A stretch of 64,000 bases of DNA from Verrucomicrobia bacterium UBA1200 (lineage in GTDB: Bacteria > Verrucomicrobiota > Kiritimatiellia > RFP12 > UBA1067): positions 1-64,000 of the forward strand of contig DBXY01000010.1 in NCBI GenBank assembly GCA_002309765.1, read 5' to 3'. This document shows positions 1 to 9,316 of the stretch, one piece after another. Each line of letters starts with the position of its first letter. Positions within the stretch are counted from its first letter, which is position 1. Made by a program: the position numbers and the translations under genes. The notes beneath the pieces were generated by a model, which was given only the letters and a program-made list of their open reading frames with translations, had not been told where the DNA came from and did not search any database.

Positions 1-3000
1 AAGACGTAGTTGGTCGTGCCGCCGTCATTGCCGGCCTGCTGCGCCCAGTACCATCCCTTGCGGTCCTTGAAGCACTCTTCCGTGTCCTCATAGAGCGGGC
101 CGGAGATGAAGGTGTGGAGGTTCGCCGGCTGGAAGCGGTCCAGCGGCGAAATACTTTGAATCTTGTTACCGGCGTCAAGGAACGAGCGGAAACGGTACAT
201 GTCGTTCTCCGGCACCACCCGGAGCGCCTCCATCGCGTACTTGCCAGGATGATCCGGATCGGCGTACTGCACCAGCACATACGGCAGCGAGGTGAAATCG
301 CCGCCGTTCCGGTCCATCTTGTTCAGGTCGCAGCGCATCGCGTAGGCCACGTTCCCGACCATGAAGGCGTGTTCCTCGTTGGGGTTGTAGCCGTCCTGAT
401 CCGGGTCGTTCTGCCGGTAGATCTGCGCGCTGGTCGGGAAGGTCCGCCCCTCGATGGGCGGGATCAGCGTGGACCAATTTCTGCCGACCTCAATCCAGTC
501 GGGCGAGGTGGGATAGGTCTCCGGATCGAATCGGTAGCCGAGCGAGGCGTTGGCGGCGTTGGCGGAGGAGTCGACCAGCGTCTGTCCCCTCAGGGGGCCG
601 CTCTCCCCCCATTCAAGTTCCACCTCCTGCTCACCGTACTGGATCAGCATCTCGTTGACGGGATCGAGCTGCACATAGCGGTTCTGATAGATCTGCTTGT
701 GGCTCCGCTCGCTCTTCCAGAGGCGGAAGAGCCGCCAGTCGCCTTTGAAGAGATAATTGCCCGTGTTCTCGTCCGGATCTTCGGCCGCCGGGAAGATCTT
801 CATAAGGTCGCCGCTGACGATGTATTGATCCTCCTCGGCGGTGAAGGTCGAGACCGGCATGCCGTTCACGTAGTAGGTACAGTGGCCGTCGTCCGAGCAG
901 GACAGCGCGGCGTGGAAGGCATGGAGATCATAGCCGTTGTCATCCGTATCGTTGTGAAAGAGCGGGACCGGGATCGTCTTGAAATCGGTCTTCTGCTCGC
1001 CGTTGACCCAGAGGTTCGCGTTCGCGTCGAGTGCCAGCGTCAGGCGCGGCTCGCTCTCCGCCTCCCCCGCCTCATCGACCGGATGGAACGCCACCCACGG
1101 CACACCGGCGGCGGGCAGATCTTCATTGTAATAGTCACTATTGAATGCGATCCAGTTCTCGATCGTGAAGGCCTGACCGTCAATCCCGCCGGGCACGTTC
1201 ACTTTGAAAACCGTTTCGGGGATCAGATCGAATTCATTAATGTTGATTTGGATGATCGGACCGGAGATCTCCGTCTCCTGGTCGGGGAGGGTCCAGCCGG
1301 CACTCCCCAACCCGGAGGCCAGGACAATCTGGGGTGTCACCGTGCTCCATTTAGTCGTCTGGCGGGGCACGGAGATCCCGTACCGGATCGCCTCCGTCGG
1401 GAAGAAGATCGGGGTGGAGAGTTTCTCGATGTGGCCCGACCCGTCGCGGATCGTTTCGTTCAGATCGCAGATTTTCGACCACCAGACCTCCAGTTCGCCG
1501 ATGTTCACCGGGAAGATCGGGGAATAGAGGTTGTTTGTCGCCATCCACTCGGTCGGGTAGGTATAGAAGGTGGGGTTGTAGGCGTTCTTGACCGGATACC
1601 GGGTGGGGTTGGATGTCTTGAAATCCGTCCGAATCCAGCCGGGATAGAAGAAACCCTCCTCTTCATCGCCGATCCGGTACGCCTCGGGCGCGGTGATCTC
1701 CTGCGCGAGGAAGGCGTCATCCGAGTCGGGGCCGGAGTTCGGAACCGACTTCACTGTCTGGAACCAGACCGTGTCGCCGTTGGTATACTTGAGCAGAGCG
1801 TAGGTCGCGCTGTCCGCGTAGTCGGTATAGAAGGCGCCGTTGATTACATGAACGTGGGTCTTCGGCACCTGGTAAGCCATTGCCTCCACGGCCAACGAAT
1901 CGGGCACGAAGACCTTCGGTTCTGCCTCCGCCTCGCCACCGCTGGCGGTTTTACAGTTGCGCAGGTAGTACTGGGCGTTCTGGTCTTTCCAAGATGCGGA
2001 GTAGATGTCCACCTCGAAAGGCCAGATTACATCCAGCTCTTCTTTCGCGCGCCAATAGACCTCGATCTTCCACGGGTTCGCGCTGGAGTCGCGGATCGCC
2101 CAGAGATAGTTCTTCTGCTTGCCGCTGCCGTGCTGGTAGACGTAAACCTCGTCATTCTCGCTCTCGTCAGTGATACCGCGCGTCACCATCGGGAAGAGCT
2201 CGTTGGTGTCGAAACTGCGCGTGTAGGGCCGCAGCTGGTCGCCGATGCCGACGTTGATCTGGGTCTGCGTCGGCTCCAGCACGTTCACCAGCTCATAGGC
2301 GAGCATCACGCGCTTGTTAAGTGCCTCGTCCAAACGGGAATAGACGATTAGGAAGGTGCCGTAGGAACCTTCGAATGCCTGCAGTTCCGCGCCATTCAGC
2401 CGCACGTAGCCGTAGCCGTCGCCCACCTCGTAATAGCTGCCGTCCTCGTACATGTTGTCCTCGTAGCCGGAATCCTCCTTCCAGATGCGGATCTGGTCGG
2501 TGCCGTAGAGGTGGACCTTGTAGTTGGAGCCGAACTGGACGGTCGGGCCGGCGTTCTGGAGCGGCTTGAAGGTGTCGGTCCAGGCCGAGGCGGGCCGCTG
2601 GTGGGTCCAGTAGAGGCGCACGGGCCGCTTCGTCGGCGAGGCCGCTACCACGAAAGTCTGGGTCTCCGTCGCGCCGCTCTTCAGCTTCCATTTGATCTCG
2701 ATCGGTCCCGCCTGGGTGGTGATAACCACCCCCGCGAAATCGATCCAGACCGCCCGCCCGCCGGTGTCCGAAGTAATCTCCGGTTCCGAGCCATTCCAGT
2801 TCGCCGGCGGGTCAAGCGGTTCGCCGAGGAACTTGTTCGCGGTCACCGCCGCGATCGGCGCGCCGATCGTGGAACGGAAGGTCGGGGGCTTATCCATGCC
2901 GACAAGCTGCGCTACCGAGCCGAATTGGATATACGACCCGGTGGTGACGTACATGGGGCGGTTCGTCGTCCAATAGACGCCGGAACCGGGGCCGAGCGTG

Positions 3001-3143
3001 ACGGCGTTCTGGTTGACGCCGCCGTTCGCGCTTTGCGTATAGACCGGGTTCCGCCAATCCGCACGGAGATTGTCCGTGGGACCGTCGGCGAGAGCGGCGA
3101 AGACCGCCGCGCACCCGATCAGCCACAGGTAAAGTCTATTCAT
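1..3143 (-). CDS. large secreted protein with LamG-like domain (3' end outside window)
   Basis: An uninterrupted minus-strand frame starts at the ATG at 3143 and is still open at base 1, giving at least 1047 residues. AGGAGG lies 5 bases before the ATG. The N-terminus (MNRLYLWLIGCAAVFAALA) is a signal peptide. The region around residues 655-820 has the look of a LamG/concanavalin-like lectin fold: 'ALDANANLWVNGEQ', then 'HCTYYVNGMPVSTF', then 'GDWRLFRLWKSERS'. The rest is rich in aromatic and acidic residues with no family I recognise. It is the third gene of an operon with the two secreted proteins upstream. A surface or extracellular glycan-binding role is inferred. The long open frame on the opposite strand at 114-2351 is a shadow of this gene. 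Confidence 0.85.
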   Translation of the reverse strand, partial: MNRLYLWLIGCAAVFAALADGPTDNLRADWRNPVYTQSANGGVNQNAVTLGPGSGVYWTTNRPMYVTTGSYIQFGSVAQLVGMDKPPTFRSTIGAPIAAVTANKFLGEPLDPPANWNGSEPEITSDTGGRAVWIDFAGVVITTQAGPIEIKWKLKSGATETQTFVVAASPTKRPVRLYWTHQRPASAWTDTFKPLQNAGPTVQFGSNYKVHLYGTDQIRIWKEDSGYEDNMYEDGSYYEVGDGYGYVRLNGAELQAFEGSYGTFLIVYSRLDEALNKRVMLAYELVNVLEPTQTQINVGIGDQLRPYTRSFDTNELFPMVTRGITDESENDEVYVYQHGSGKQKNYLWAIRDSSANPWKIEVYWRAKEELDVIWPFEVDIYSASWKDQNAQYYLRNCKTASGGEAEAEPKVFVPDSLAVEAMAYQVPKTHVHVINGAFYTDYADSATYALLKYTNGDTVWFQTVKSVPNSGPDSDDAFLAQEITAPEAYRIGDEEEGFFYPGWIRTDFKTSNPTRYPVKNAYNPTFYTYPTEWMATNNLYSPIFPVNIGELEVWWSKICDLNETIRDGSGHIEKLSTPIFFPTEAIRYGISVPRQTTKWSTVTPQIVLASGLGSAGWTLPDQETEISGPIIQININEFDLIPETVFKVNVPGGIDGQAFTIENWIAFNSDYYNEDLPAAGVPWVAFHPVDEAGEAESEPRLTLALDANANLWVNGEQKTDFKTIPVPLFHNDTDDNGYDLHAFHAALSCSDDGHCTYYVNGMPVSTFTAEEDQYIVSGDLMKIFPAAEDPDENTGNYLFKGDWRLFRLWKSERSHKQIYQNRYVQLDPVNEMLIQYGEQEVELEWGESGPLRGQTLVDSSANAANASLGYRFDPETYPTSPDWIEVGRNWSTLIPPIEGRTFPTSAQIYRQNDPDQDGYNPNEEHAFMVGNVAYAMRCDLNKMDRNGGDFTSLPYVLVQYADPDHPGKYAMEALRVVPENDMYRFRSFLDAGNKIQSISPLDRFQPANLHTFISGPLYEDTEECFKDRKGWYWAQQAGNDGGTTNYV

Positions 3144-3198
3144 AAAATCCTCCTCTCCTTCATGGGGAACGATCCTCCGCGCCGTTATCCGTTAACGA

Positions 3199-4533
3199 TT
3201 ATCGCAAATCGTAAAGGAAGGCGTTGTGGATGCCGAGGAGCTGAACCTCAACAACTACTGATGATGAATACGCTAGCGAAAGGCTGACGATTACCTCGTC
3301 CACATCAAGACCGCCTTCGTAAGTCACGCGTCTGCAATAACACGACCGTATTCCATAATTCCCATTTACCGGGAGTTGATAAGCATCGAAACCAGCTACG
3401 GTCCAGGTATAATTGTCATAATCGGATTGCCCGCGTTGATTGATCGTCTGCGATTTTGCCATTTGATTGGCGCTCAGCGTTATCTTGACCGTCTTGAGTT
3501 TAAACGGACTGAGATTGCTGGTATATCCAGGCGTCTTCCAGTACACGTGGCCTTGTCCATAGACATATTTGTTGGTTGCCGGGGATATGTAAACATGGCC
3601 CGAAGGCGCCTCGACATAGGCCGACGAACCGGATGACTTTAAGATGGCGCCTCCTGAACTGGCCGTCAGGTTTAATGAACTGCCGGTAATGGATGTCACT
3701 CCAGATGACTTCATCGATGTGACACTATTTGTGACGGCGAAATTGTTTTGGCTGATTTTAAACGATTTGCCGCTCGGAACCGTAGCGACGATATCGCCGC
3801 TGTAGGATGTCATGTAGATGTTCCCGTACGAATACAGCCCGATGAAGTTGCCGTAGGAGTAGACGCTCGGATTCGTCGTCACGCTGTAGGATGACCCGCC
3901 GAACCGGACCGACTTGGTGGTGGAGTTAGAGGTGACGTTGATCCACGGGATCGAGAAGGAATTGGGAAGCGCGAGCGATCCGGTCACGGTCAGTTTGCCG
4001 TTCACCTTGAAGTCGGTGTAGGACTGGTTGGCGTACTCCGCCGCCTGGGCGCGGAAGGCGTATGGGCCGCAGAGGAGCTGCTGGCGGGGGGAGATCTCGG
4101 TCGGGGAGGAGAGCGACGCGCCGGTCGGTCCCTGACGCGGCGTCACGCCGAGCCAGAGGTCGTTGCGCGAGGCGACGGCGACGGCGGTGTCGCTCCAGAG
4201 CGCGCGCCAGAGATCGTTGTTCGCGTAGGTGTAGCCGAGGTTGGCGGCGGAGGTGTCGCCGAGCATGAGGTTGAAGTAGCCGTCCTTGACGTAGACCGAG
4301 TAGCGGCCGCCCCAGATGGCCGTGCCGCCGGAGGCCTGCCGGTAGAGGCGGCACTCAAGCTGGTAGATGCCGTCGGCGTAGGCCGCGCCGGTGGAGGGGT
4401 TGGCGAGATACCCCTGGTAGTTCATCAGTTTGGGGGTGAACTGGGTGGCGGAGGTTGGCGCCGTGGCAAAGGCGGCGGAAGCAAAGGCAGCGGCGATTGT
4501 CGCGCAGATGGTCTTGATGATGTTCGTGTTCAT
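3199..4533 (-). CDS. secreted protein with tail-fibre-like repetitive region
   Basis: 444 residues starting MNTNIIKTICATIAAAFASA, a clear signal peptide ending near 'AFATA'. The N-terminal third has a defined domain ('FTPKLMNYQGYLANPSTG' ... 'QLECRLYRQASGG' ... 'SPRQQLLCGPYAFRA') that resembles the head of secreted tail-fibre or adhesin-like proteins. The middle (about 170-330) is low-complexity, rich in Ser, Thr, Tyr and Gly, as in repetitive beta-structured fibres. The C-terminus is a compact domain with two adjacent cysteines. AAGGA precedes the ATG by 9 bases. It is the middle gene of a three-gene secreted-protein operon, 55 bases before the LamG-containing protein. Function is unknown; a surface fibre or adhesin is an inference. 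Confidence 0.8.
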   Translation of the reverse strand: MNTNIIKTICATIAAAFASAAFATAPTSATQFTPKLMNYQGYLANPSTGAAYADGIYQLECRLYRQASGGTAIWGGRYSVYVKDGYFNLMLGDTSAANLGYTYANNDLWRALWSDTAVAVASRNDLWLGVTPRQGPTGASLSSPTEISPRQQLLCGPYAFRAQAAEYANQSYTDFKVNGKLTVTGSLALPNSFSIPWINVTSNSTTKSVRFGGSSYSVTTNPSVYSYGNFIGLYSYGNIYMTSYSGDIVATVPSGKSFKISQNNFAVTNSVTSMKSSGVTSITGSSLNLTASSGGAILKSSGSSAYVEAPSGHVYISPATNKYVYGQGHVYWKTPGYTSNLSPFKLKTVKITLSANQMAKSQTINQRGQSDYDNYTWTVAGFDAYQLPVNGNYGIRSCYCRRVTYEGGLDVDEVIVSLSLAYSSSVVVEVQLLGIHNAFLYDLR

Positions 4534-4591
4534 GGTGTTGATTCCTTCTCGTGTGTCAATGGGTTGTTGTGAAAGGGTTTACTGTCGTTCT

Positions 4592-4615
4592 TCTAGATTG
4601 TCTAGAACCTCTAGA
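4592..4615. repeat. three TCTAGA palindromes at 9-bp spacing
   Basis: TCTAGA occurs at 4592, 4601 and 4610, in the 90-base gap between two genes of the secreted-protein operon. The outer bases extend this to TTCTAGA...TCTAGAA, so the array also forms an inverted repeat. Regular spacing near one helical turn would suit a protein binding site; an RNA hairpin in the operon transcript is equally possible. No role is shown. Confidence 0.6.
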
Positions 4616-4623
4616 AAGTCTGA

Positions 4624-6432
4624 CTAGTGGATGACTTGCGTTGTCAAATCAGCGGCATCGTTCACCTTGGTAAGGCGGAAAATGCCGCGGGTGATGATGG
4701 GTTTGCCCTGGCCGATGAGGCCCTGGACCCGTTCGGTGTACTCGCCGCCGGTGACGGTGCGGTTCCAGCTGTCGCCTGCCGCGGCTGACGGGTCGTCGGC
4801 GAGGAACTTCAAAGTCACGGTGCGCGTCACGCCCCACGACTCATACTCGCCGTACCCTTCGTCTCCAGACTCTTTCTTGGAAGGCTTCTTGTTGTTGAAG
4901 GCGAGGTTGTCGTGTTGCGGATGGAAGGCGTGGACGAAGGGGTTGGTCTTGTCATCATACGCCTGGGTAAAGGTGGCGGACAGCTCCGCGCCGGCGGTCA
5001 TGAAATCACCGCCTTTCAGGGTGAGCGGCTTCATGAAGGGGTAATTAGCGCTCGCCGTGCGGCGGATGGTCGCATTCGGGTAAAGCCCCCGATAGGCAAT
5101 CGCGGTGTCCCGGTCGGTAAGCAGATCGGAACCGGATGCGGCGGGTGACTTCATCGCGGTGAAGACCTCCTTCAGGACATTCACGGTGCCGTCGTCCGCG
5201 ACATGGACGATCAATCGGAACTGGAAGGGATGCGGCGCGGTCATCAACGCCTCTGCGTCCCATTCCGGCTGGGCACTACCGAGCGTCTTAGCGCGGTTAA
5301 CCTGTCCAAGGACAACCGTGCCGACCCAGAGTCCGGCGGGATTTGTCTCGCTCGCGGCCAACGCGCCGTCAACCCTGGTGCCTACGCGATATAGGCAGGT
5401 GCCTTGCGCGCGGGTTACGCCGTCGATCACCGACCCGGCATCGGATATGGCAAGAATGCTCTGGTATGCCGCTCCGGGCGTGGTCTTAACCGGCATCTTG
5501 GAGAGATTCGGGCGGACGCGGAACTCAAAGGTGGCTCCCGCCGCAACGTTAGTAGTGAAGGGGAAGGTGATCGGGGTGTAAACGCGCTTGGCGAAACCCG
5601 ACGACATATCGATCGACTCAATCATCAGCTCCACGTTGCCGACTGATGTCCCCTGCCCTGTCGGCGGTGCTAACGAAGCCTCGCGCTTGATGGTGATCTT
5701 GCGCGTGGACGATGTGACGTTCTTGATCAAGAGCGAACGCGCCACCGCCGTGGAGGTCCACGCCATCACCGCCGCTGAAGAATCGAGCGAGAGCTGCAAC
5801 GGACCCATGTAGGTCGCCTCGCCCTCGCCGGTCGTGGTCAGCCAAATCGCCTGCGAAGGTACCGTCACCTTGGTGTTGACACTCATAACAACGCTCGCGT
5901 TAGAAGTGTTCACCGAATAGAAGTACGGCGAAGTTAGCGAACTTAGGAATGGCGTGAAATACTCGTAGTAGGTCGTATAGTCCGACGACGAGTACGGCGA
6001 CGCGTCCACACCCACCAGATTAAGTTCGCCCAGATAGATCTTCCCGTTAGGGATGGCGGGCGTACCCTTGATCTTGATGGTGGTTGCGGCAGTCGTCTTG
6101 ACCAAATACCGCTTGCCGCCGATAACCCGCCCGAAGGTCGAAGGTTCGCCGTTGTTGCGGTACCAGTTGCAGAAGTCAGTCACCGCCGAACCTGTGCCGT
6201 CGTCCAACCGATCCCGGTTCCACCACGAAACCTGCGTGATTTTCGTATCGGAAAAGACCTTCGCGCACTCCGTCTCCGCCGGATTTACCTTCAAATAGAT
6301 GGCGTTCCACCCCGCTTGGAGTGAAATCGACTGCTCCATCCATTGCGCCCGTCCCGCCAATGGAAACAGGCTGGCAATCGCCAAGAACACGGCGGACAAT
6401 GCAGCCCTAAGCCTCATTTTTCGTATCGACAT
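4624..6432 (-). CDS. secreted protein of unknown function, first gene of operon
   Basis: 602 residues. The N-terminus has a basic start, a hydrophobic stretch (LSAVFLAIASLFPLAG) and a likely cleavage after 'GRAQ', so it is exported. Residues about 30-60 read 'QSISLQAGWNAIYLKVNP', a motif I have seen at the start of large secreted proteins of this kind of organism. The rest predicts mostly beta structure and has no catalytic motif I recognise. AAGGAG lies 8 bases before the ATG, and a strong promoter is found 62-90 bases upstream. The gene leads an operon with the tail-fibre-like protein and the LamG-like protein. A joint surface structure is plausible but inferred. Confidence 0.8.
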   Translation of the reverse strand: MSIRKMRLRAALSAVFLAIASLFPLAGRAQWMEQSISLQAGWNAIYLKVNPAETECAKVFSDTKITQVSWWNRDRLDDGTGSAVTDFCNWYRNNGEPSTFGRVIGGKRYLVKTTAATTIKIKGTPAIPNGKIYLGELNLVGVDASPYSSSDYTTYYEYFTPFLSSLTSPYFYSVNTSNASVVMSVNTKVTVPSQAIWLTTTGEGEATYMGPLQLSLDSSAAVMAWTSTAVARSLLIKNVTSSTRKITIKREASLAPPTGQGTSVGNVELMIESIDMSSGFAKRVYTPITFPFTTNVAAGATFEFRVRPNLSKMPVKTTPGAAYQSILAISDAGSVIDGVTRAQGTCLYRVGTRVDGALAASETNPAGLWVGTVVLGQVNRAKTLGSAQPEWDAEALMTAPHPFQFRLIVHVADDGTVNVLKEVFTAMKSPAASGSDLLTDRDTAIAYRGLYPNATIRRTASANYPFMKPLTLKGGDFMTAGAELSATFTQAYDDKTNPFVHAFHPQHDNLAFNNKKPSKKESGDEGYGEYESWGVTRTVTLKFLADDPSAAAGDSWNRTVTGGEYTERVQGLIGQGKPIITRGIFRLTKVNDAADLTTQVIH

Positions 6433-6493
6433 CCCAACTACTCCTTCCCGTCATCATGCAGATGGCATAATAACCCTACAAATTTCTGGTAAT

Positions 6494-6522
6494 ATTTTAT
6501 CTAAAAACAAGCGTAAAGTCAA
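6494..6522 (-). promoter_or_regulatory. sigma70-type promoter of the secreted-protein operon
   Basis: On the minus strand TTGACT (6522-6517), a 17-base spacer and TAAAAT (6499-6494). It lies in the 120-base gap between the glycosidase-like gene and the operon's first gene, in AT-rich sequence. Confidence 0.7.
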
Positions 6523-6552
6523 ACCGATATTTTGATTTTTTAGCGTCAAAAT

Positions 6553-8841
6553 TCATTTTTCACTCGCTTTAGCGGCGGCAAAAGCCGCTTTTACCTTTTC
6601 ACGCGGAAGAGATGTCTTCAAATACATACGCCCCGCCGCCGGAAGCGCAATTCCGCCAGAAACGGTCTTGACCGCGATTGTTTTTCCGGCGAACTCGTCG
6701 AAGAGCGCCACATCGCCTGCCGCGAGCGGCAACGTGAACTCGCCATTGCCGGACACATGCCAGTAGACTACCCACGTCGCACCGTCCTTTTCAAAGACGA
6801 ACGCCCTGATTGGCATGGTCATTTTAATTCCGTCACTGATCATGTCGTACGATACGAGTTCGTAATCGCCCTTGGCGTTGACGAGCAGATGGTGTTCTTG
6901 CTCATAGTTCTTGAGCAGCGGACGCCATTCCTCGCGGAAAAGCCCGCGCCGGCGAACGTCGCCCCAACGGCGCATCGTCTCCAGAATGTCGTCCGTCCTC
7001 GGATGCTTGCGCAGTTCGCCCAAATACATTTGTATCGATATCGCGCAGTTCCAGGCGGCGGCCACGGACGCGCCGTATTCCCACATGTCCGCCTGAACGC
7101 CTACGGTATTGCCCCACCAGTCACGTGAGCCTGGTGCCCATAAATACCACCAGCCAAAGTCGACGCGGCTCATGTCCTGATCTGTGATCGGGGCCTGCTT
7201 GAACGGATATTCGCGCAGCTTTTCCTTGAACACGGTAGGACTAAAGCAATCAAACGCGTTCGCGCCTGCAAGCATGTGCCAACCGAAATGCGTCTTGGCC
7301 GCGCCCTCGCCGAAGAGGGGTTCTGGTTTGAGCAACTTCCACAAGCGATACTGAGCATTGGCCACATGGAAGTTGAACGGACGGTTCACCCCCTCGGAAC
7401 CATCGAGATAGACGTACTCGAAACCGCAGTTGTAGATTTTCGCGATCTTCGCGGCCACTTCGTCCTGAAGGTCCGAATTCTGATCGATATAGCAGCTCAT
7501 CGGGGTGCCAAATTCGCTGATGTCAAGAATGCCGCCGATCTCGCCGTACGGATGCGTGGTCGGGATGGTGCCGTGCGCACCGCGCTTCACGCCAAGGAAC
7601 TTGTAAGGCGGCTCCGTGGTGTAACTTTCGTAAGAAAAAAGTTCGCCGCCGAACTGCAAGATGCGGCACGGCTTGAACATCACGGTGTCGACAGTAGGCT
7701 CGAACACCCTAACCTCGGCGATGACATTGGTTCCCGCGGGAAGCGCCTCCGCAAGCGTGAACCTGCGCGTCTTGTTAAGGCGCGGGTCAGCTACGGGTGT
7801 CACGTAGCGGCTCTTCAGGCCGATATGCGAATGAAGTGTATGCAGACCGGGACTTATCCCTGCGGCCTTGATCTTCGCGAGCATCGCCTTGAGGTCGGCC
7901 TCGCGGTTGGGGAAGCAATCGCGCCATTCGTAATCGCCAAACCTTCCCCAGCTGCCAATCTCCTTGGTGACTTGGGACTGTCCGAACGTTATCAACTTGA
8001 AACCGCCCTTCTTCGCGTAGCTGATTATCTCGTCGACCTGATCTGGCGTAATCGAACCTGAAAGATGGTATATCGACTCATTCACGGCTTTGCCGCGCCG
8101 GCTTTCGACGCCACGCGGCAGGCCGAAGTCGCGTTCAAGCGCGTCCATCGCATCGAGGAACGCCTCGCGTCCAGGCGCGGCGATGAGAGCCGCCCCCGCG
8201 CCGCGCAATTTGATTCCGGCATACACCTCGCCGAAGAGGATCCTGGCGCCGACGCGCTCTTCGTGGTCGATGTCGGGATAGGGCGACGTGCCTATGACGC
8301 CTACTGCGGCCTTTTCGTCCCAGCTCGCGTTAAGCCAATCGCCGAAGTTCTTTCTGTTCTTCACGGGTAACTGCATCACGCGGAATGAGACGACTGGCGG
8401 AATGTCCATATTGAGATAGTCGTAGGTGGACTTGCGGTCGCAGATGAAATCCTCAAGCGTGAAAGAAACATAGCCGTCCGCCGTCTTTATCGACACCTTC
8501 GCCTCGTACTGACGATGCGTGAAGCCCGCAATAAGGACATCGCCTTCGCGGCGGAGCGAACATGCGGGATAGACGGTACGCTTGTTAGGATGAATCAGCT
8601 TTATCTCGTTGTTAAAAGGCCGGTCCTGGGTCGCAGTAAAAAGCGGTATCTGCAAGGAGGCGTCAACGCATTCCACGCCGGTCGCCTTGACCACAAGCGA
8701 CTTGACGAGCGCGTCCTCGCCGACACGCAACGTGAAGTCGCGGCAGGCTATCTCGATATCCGCCGCCCGCACCTTGCTTGAAAAGCCAATGACAACGGCG
8801 AATGCCGCTCCGACCAAATTCACAAACATTCTGCTCTTCAT
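6553..8841 (-). CDS. secreted TIM-barrel glycoside hydrolase-like protein, family unknown
   Basis: 762 residues from the ATG at 8841. AGGAG lies upstream and the N-terminus MKSRMFVNLVGAAFAVVIGF is a signal peptide; the frame is open to 8916, but that longer start overlaps the promoter. The central part alternates strands and helices as in alpha-galactosidase-type TIM barrels: 'DQVDEIISYAKKGGFKLI', 'AGISPGLHTLHSHIG', 'CGFEYVYLDGSEGVN', where the Asp of 'YLDGSEG' could be catalytic. A beta-sandwich-like domain precedes the barrel (30-260), and a C-terminal beta domain follows (about 690-750). This is the order seen in GH27/GH36/GH97-like enzymes, but I cannot assign a family. It probably acts on host or plant glycans outside the cytoplasm. 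Its own promoter lies just upstream. Confidence 0.75.
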   Translation of the reverse strand: MKSRMFVNLVGAAFAVVIGFSSKVRAADIEIACRDFTLRVGEDALVKSLVVKATGVECVDASLQIPLFTATQDRPFNNEIKLIHPNKRTVYPACSLRREGDVLIAGFTHRQYEAKVSIKTADGYVSFTLEDFICDRKSTYDYLNMDIPPVVSFRVMQLPVKNRKNFGDWLNASWDEKAAVGVIGTSPYPDIDHEERVGARILFGEVYAGIKLRGAGAALIAAPGREAFLDAMDALERDFGLPRGVESRRGKAVNESIYHLSGSITPDQVDEIISYAKKGGFKLITFGQSQVTKEIGSWGRFGDYEWRDCFPNREADLKAMLAKIKAAGISPGLHTLHSHIGLKSRYVTPVADPRLNKTRRFTLAEALPAGTNVIAEVRVFEPTVDTVMFKPCRILQFGGELFSYESYTTEPPYKFLGVKRGAHGTIPTTHPYGEIGGILDISEFGTPMSCYIDQNSDLQDEVAAKIAKIYNCGFEYVYLDGSEGVNRPFNFHVANAQYRLWKLLKPEPLFGEGAAKTHFGWHMLAGANAFDCFSPTVFKEKLREYPFKQAPITDQDMSRVDFGWWYLWAPGSRDWWGNTVGVQADMWEYGASVAAAWNCAISIQMYLGELRKHPRTDDILETMRRWGDVRRRGLFREEWRPLLKNYEQEHHLLVNAKGDYELVSYDMISDGIKMTMPIRAFVFEKDGATWVVYWHVSGNGEFTLPLAAGDVALFDEFAGKTIAVKTVSGGIALPAAGRMYLKTSLPREKVKAAFAAAKASEK

Positions 8842-8889
8842 TCTTGCTCCTTTTTGCCCTTCTGCGCAATCCCTGACCAAAGCGAAATC

Positions 8890-8918
8890 ATTATACATTA
8901 TCGCTCCGCCAAACACAA
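8890..8918 (-). promoter_or_regulatory. promoter of the glycosidase-like gene
   Basis: Minus strand TTGTGT (8918-8913), 17-base spacer, perfect TATAAT (8895-8890), about 50 bases before the chosen start codon. The -35 is weak. Confidence 0.6.
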
Positions 8919-9035
8919 CCCTAAAGCCATTTTGGCATAAATTTCAAAACCGAGCCCGATACCAACATCCCGCTTCATTTCCCTCAGAGGCGGTTGGACA
9001 AGCGACCGGCGACAAGCGACAAGCTGCCGGACCGC

Positions 9036-9150
9036 TAATCCCAAATTCTTCATTCTTATCTCTTCATTTTTCATTTCCCAAACTCGTCACTCGTAACTCG
9101 TCACTTCCCTAACCACCCAACCACCGCACCACCTAACCCCTAAACAACCA
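9036..9150. repeat. composite intergenic repeat (TTCATTC / ACTCGTCAC / ACCACCGCACC motifs)
   Basis: Between divergent genes. Three blocks follow in order: a TTCATTC/CTTCATTTTTCATTTCC block, an ACTCGTCACTCGTAACTCG block, and a CTAACCACC / ACCGCACCACCTAACC block. The same blocks recur, in the same order or inverted, near 20.5, 24.65, 46.5 and 48.0 kb. The rest of the 475-base gap (8842-9316) holds the two divergent promoters and a leader of about 110 bases before the cysteine desulfurase gene; I see no small gene in it. Confidence 0.7.
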
Positions 9151-9175
9151 TTTTTCGATTAAAGCGTGTTTGCCC

Positions 9176-9204
9176 TTGCTTGCAAAAGGCCGTTTTAGTA
9201 TAAT
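9176..9204 (+). promoter_or_regulatory. promoter of cysteine desulfurase / topoisomerase genes
   Basis: TTGCTT (9176-9181), 17-base spacer, perfect TATAAT (9199-9204). The start codon is 113 bases further on, leaving a leader of about 105 bases with no recognised riboswitch. Confidence 0.7.
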
Positions 9205-9316
9205 ATGCCGCATTTTCGTGACCGGGGCACAACCATAGGGAAAAACGGTTTCGCGGCAAGCGCGGACTTGAAATAGCGCCCTTGAGGATTTTCCACGATT
9301 TTGAGGTACTTCAGCA

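Noticed and set aside
114..2351. Plus-strand open frame of 745 codons
   Set aside because: Antisense to a continuous minus-strand frame with ribosome binding site, signal peptide and domain-like sequence; the plus-strand protein is Arg/Val/Gly-rich with no domain.
9205..9316. Riboswitch or small RNA in the cysteine desulfurase leader
   Set aside because: I find no known aptamer core or stable conserved stem; it may be a plain leader.
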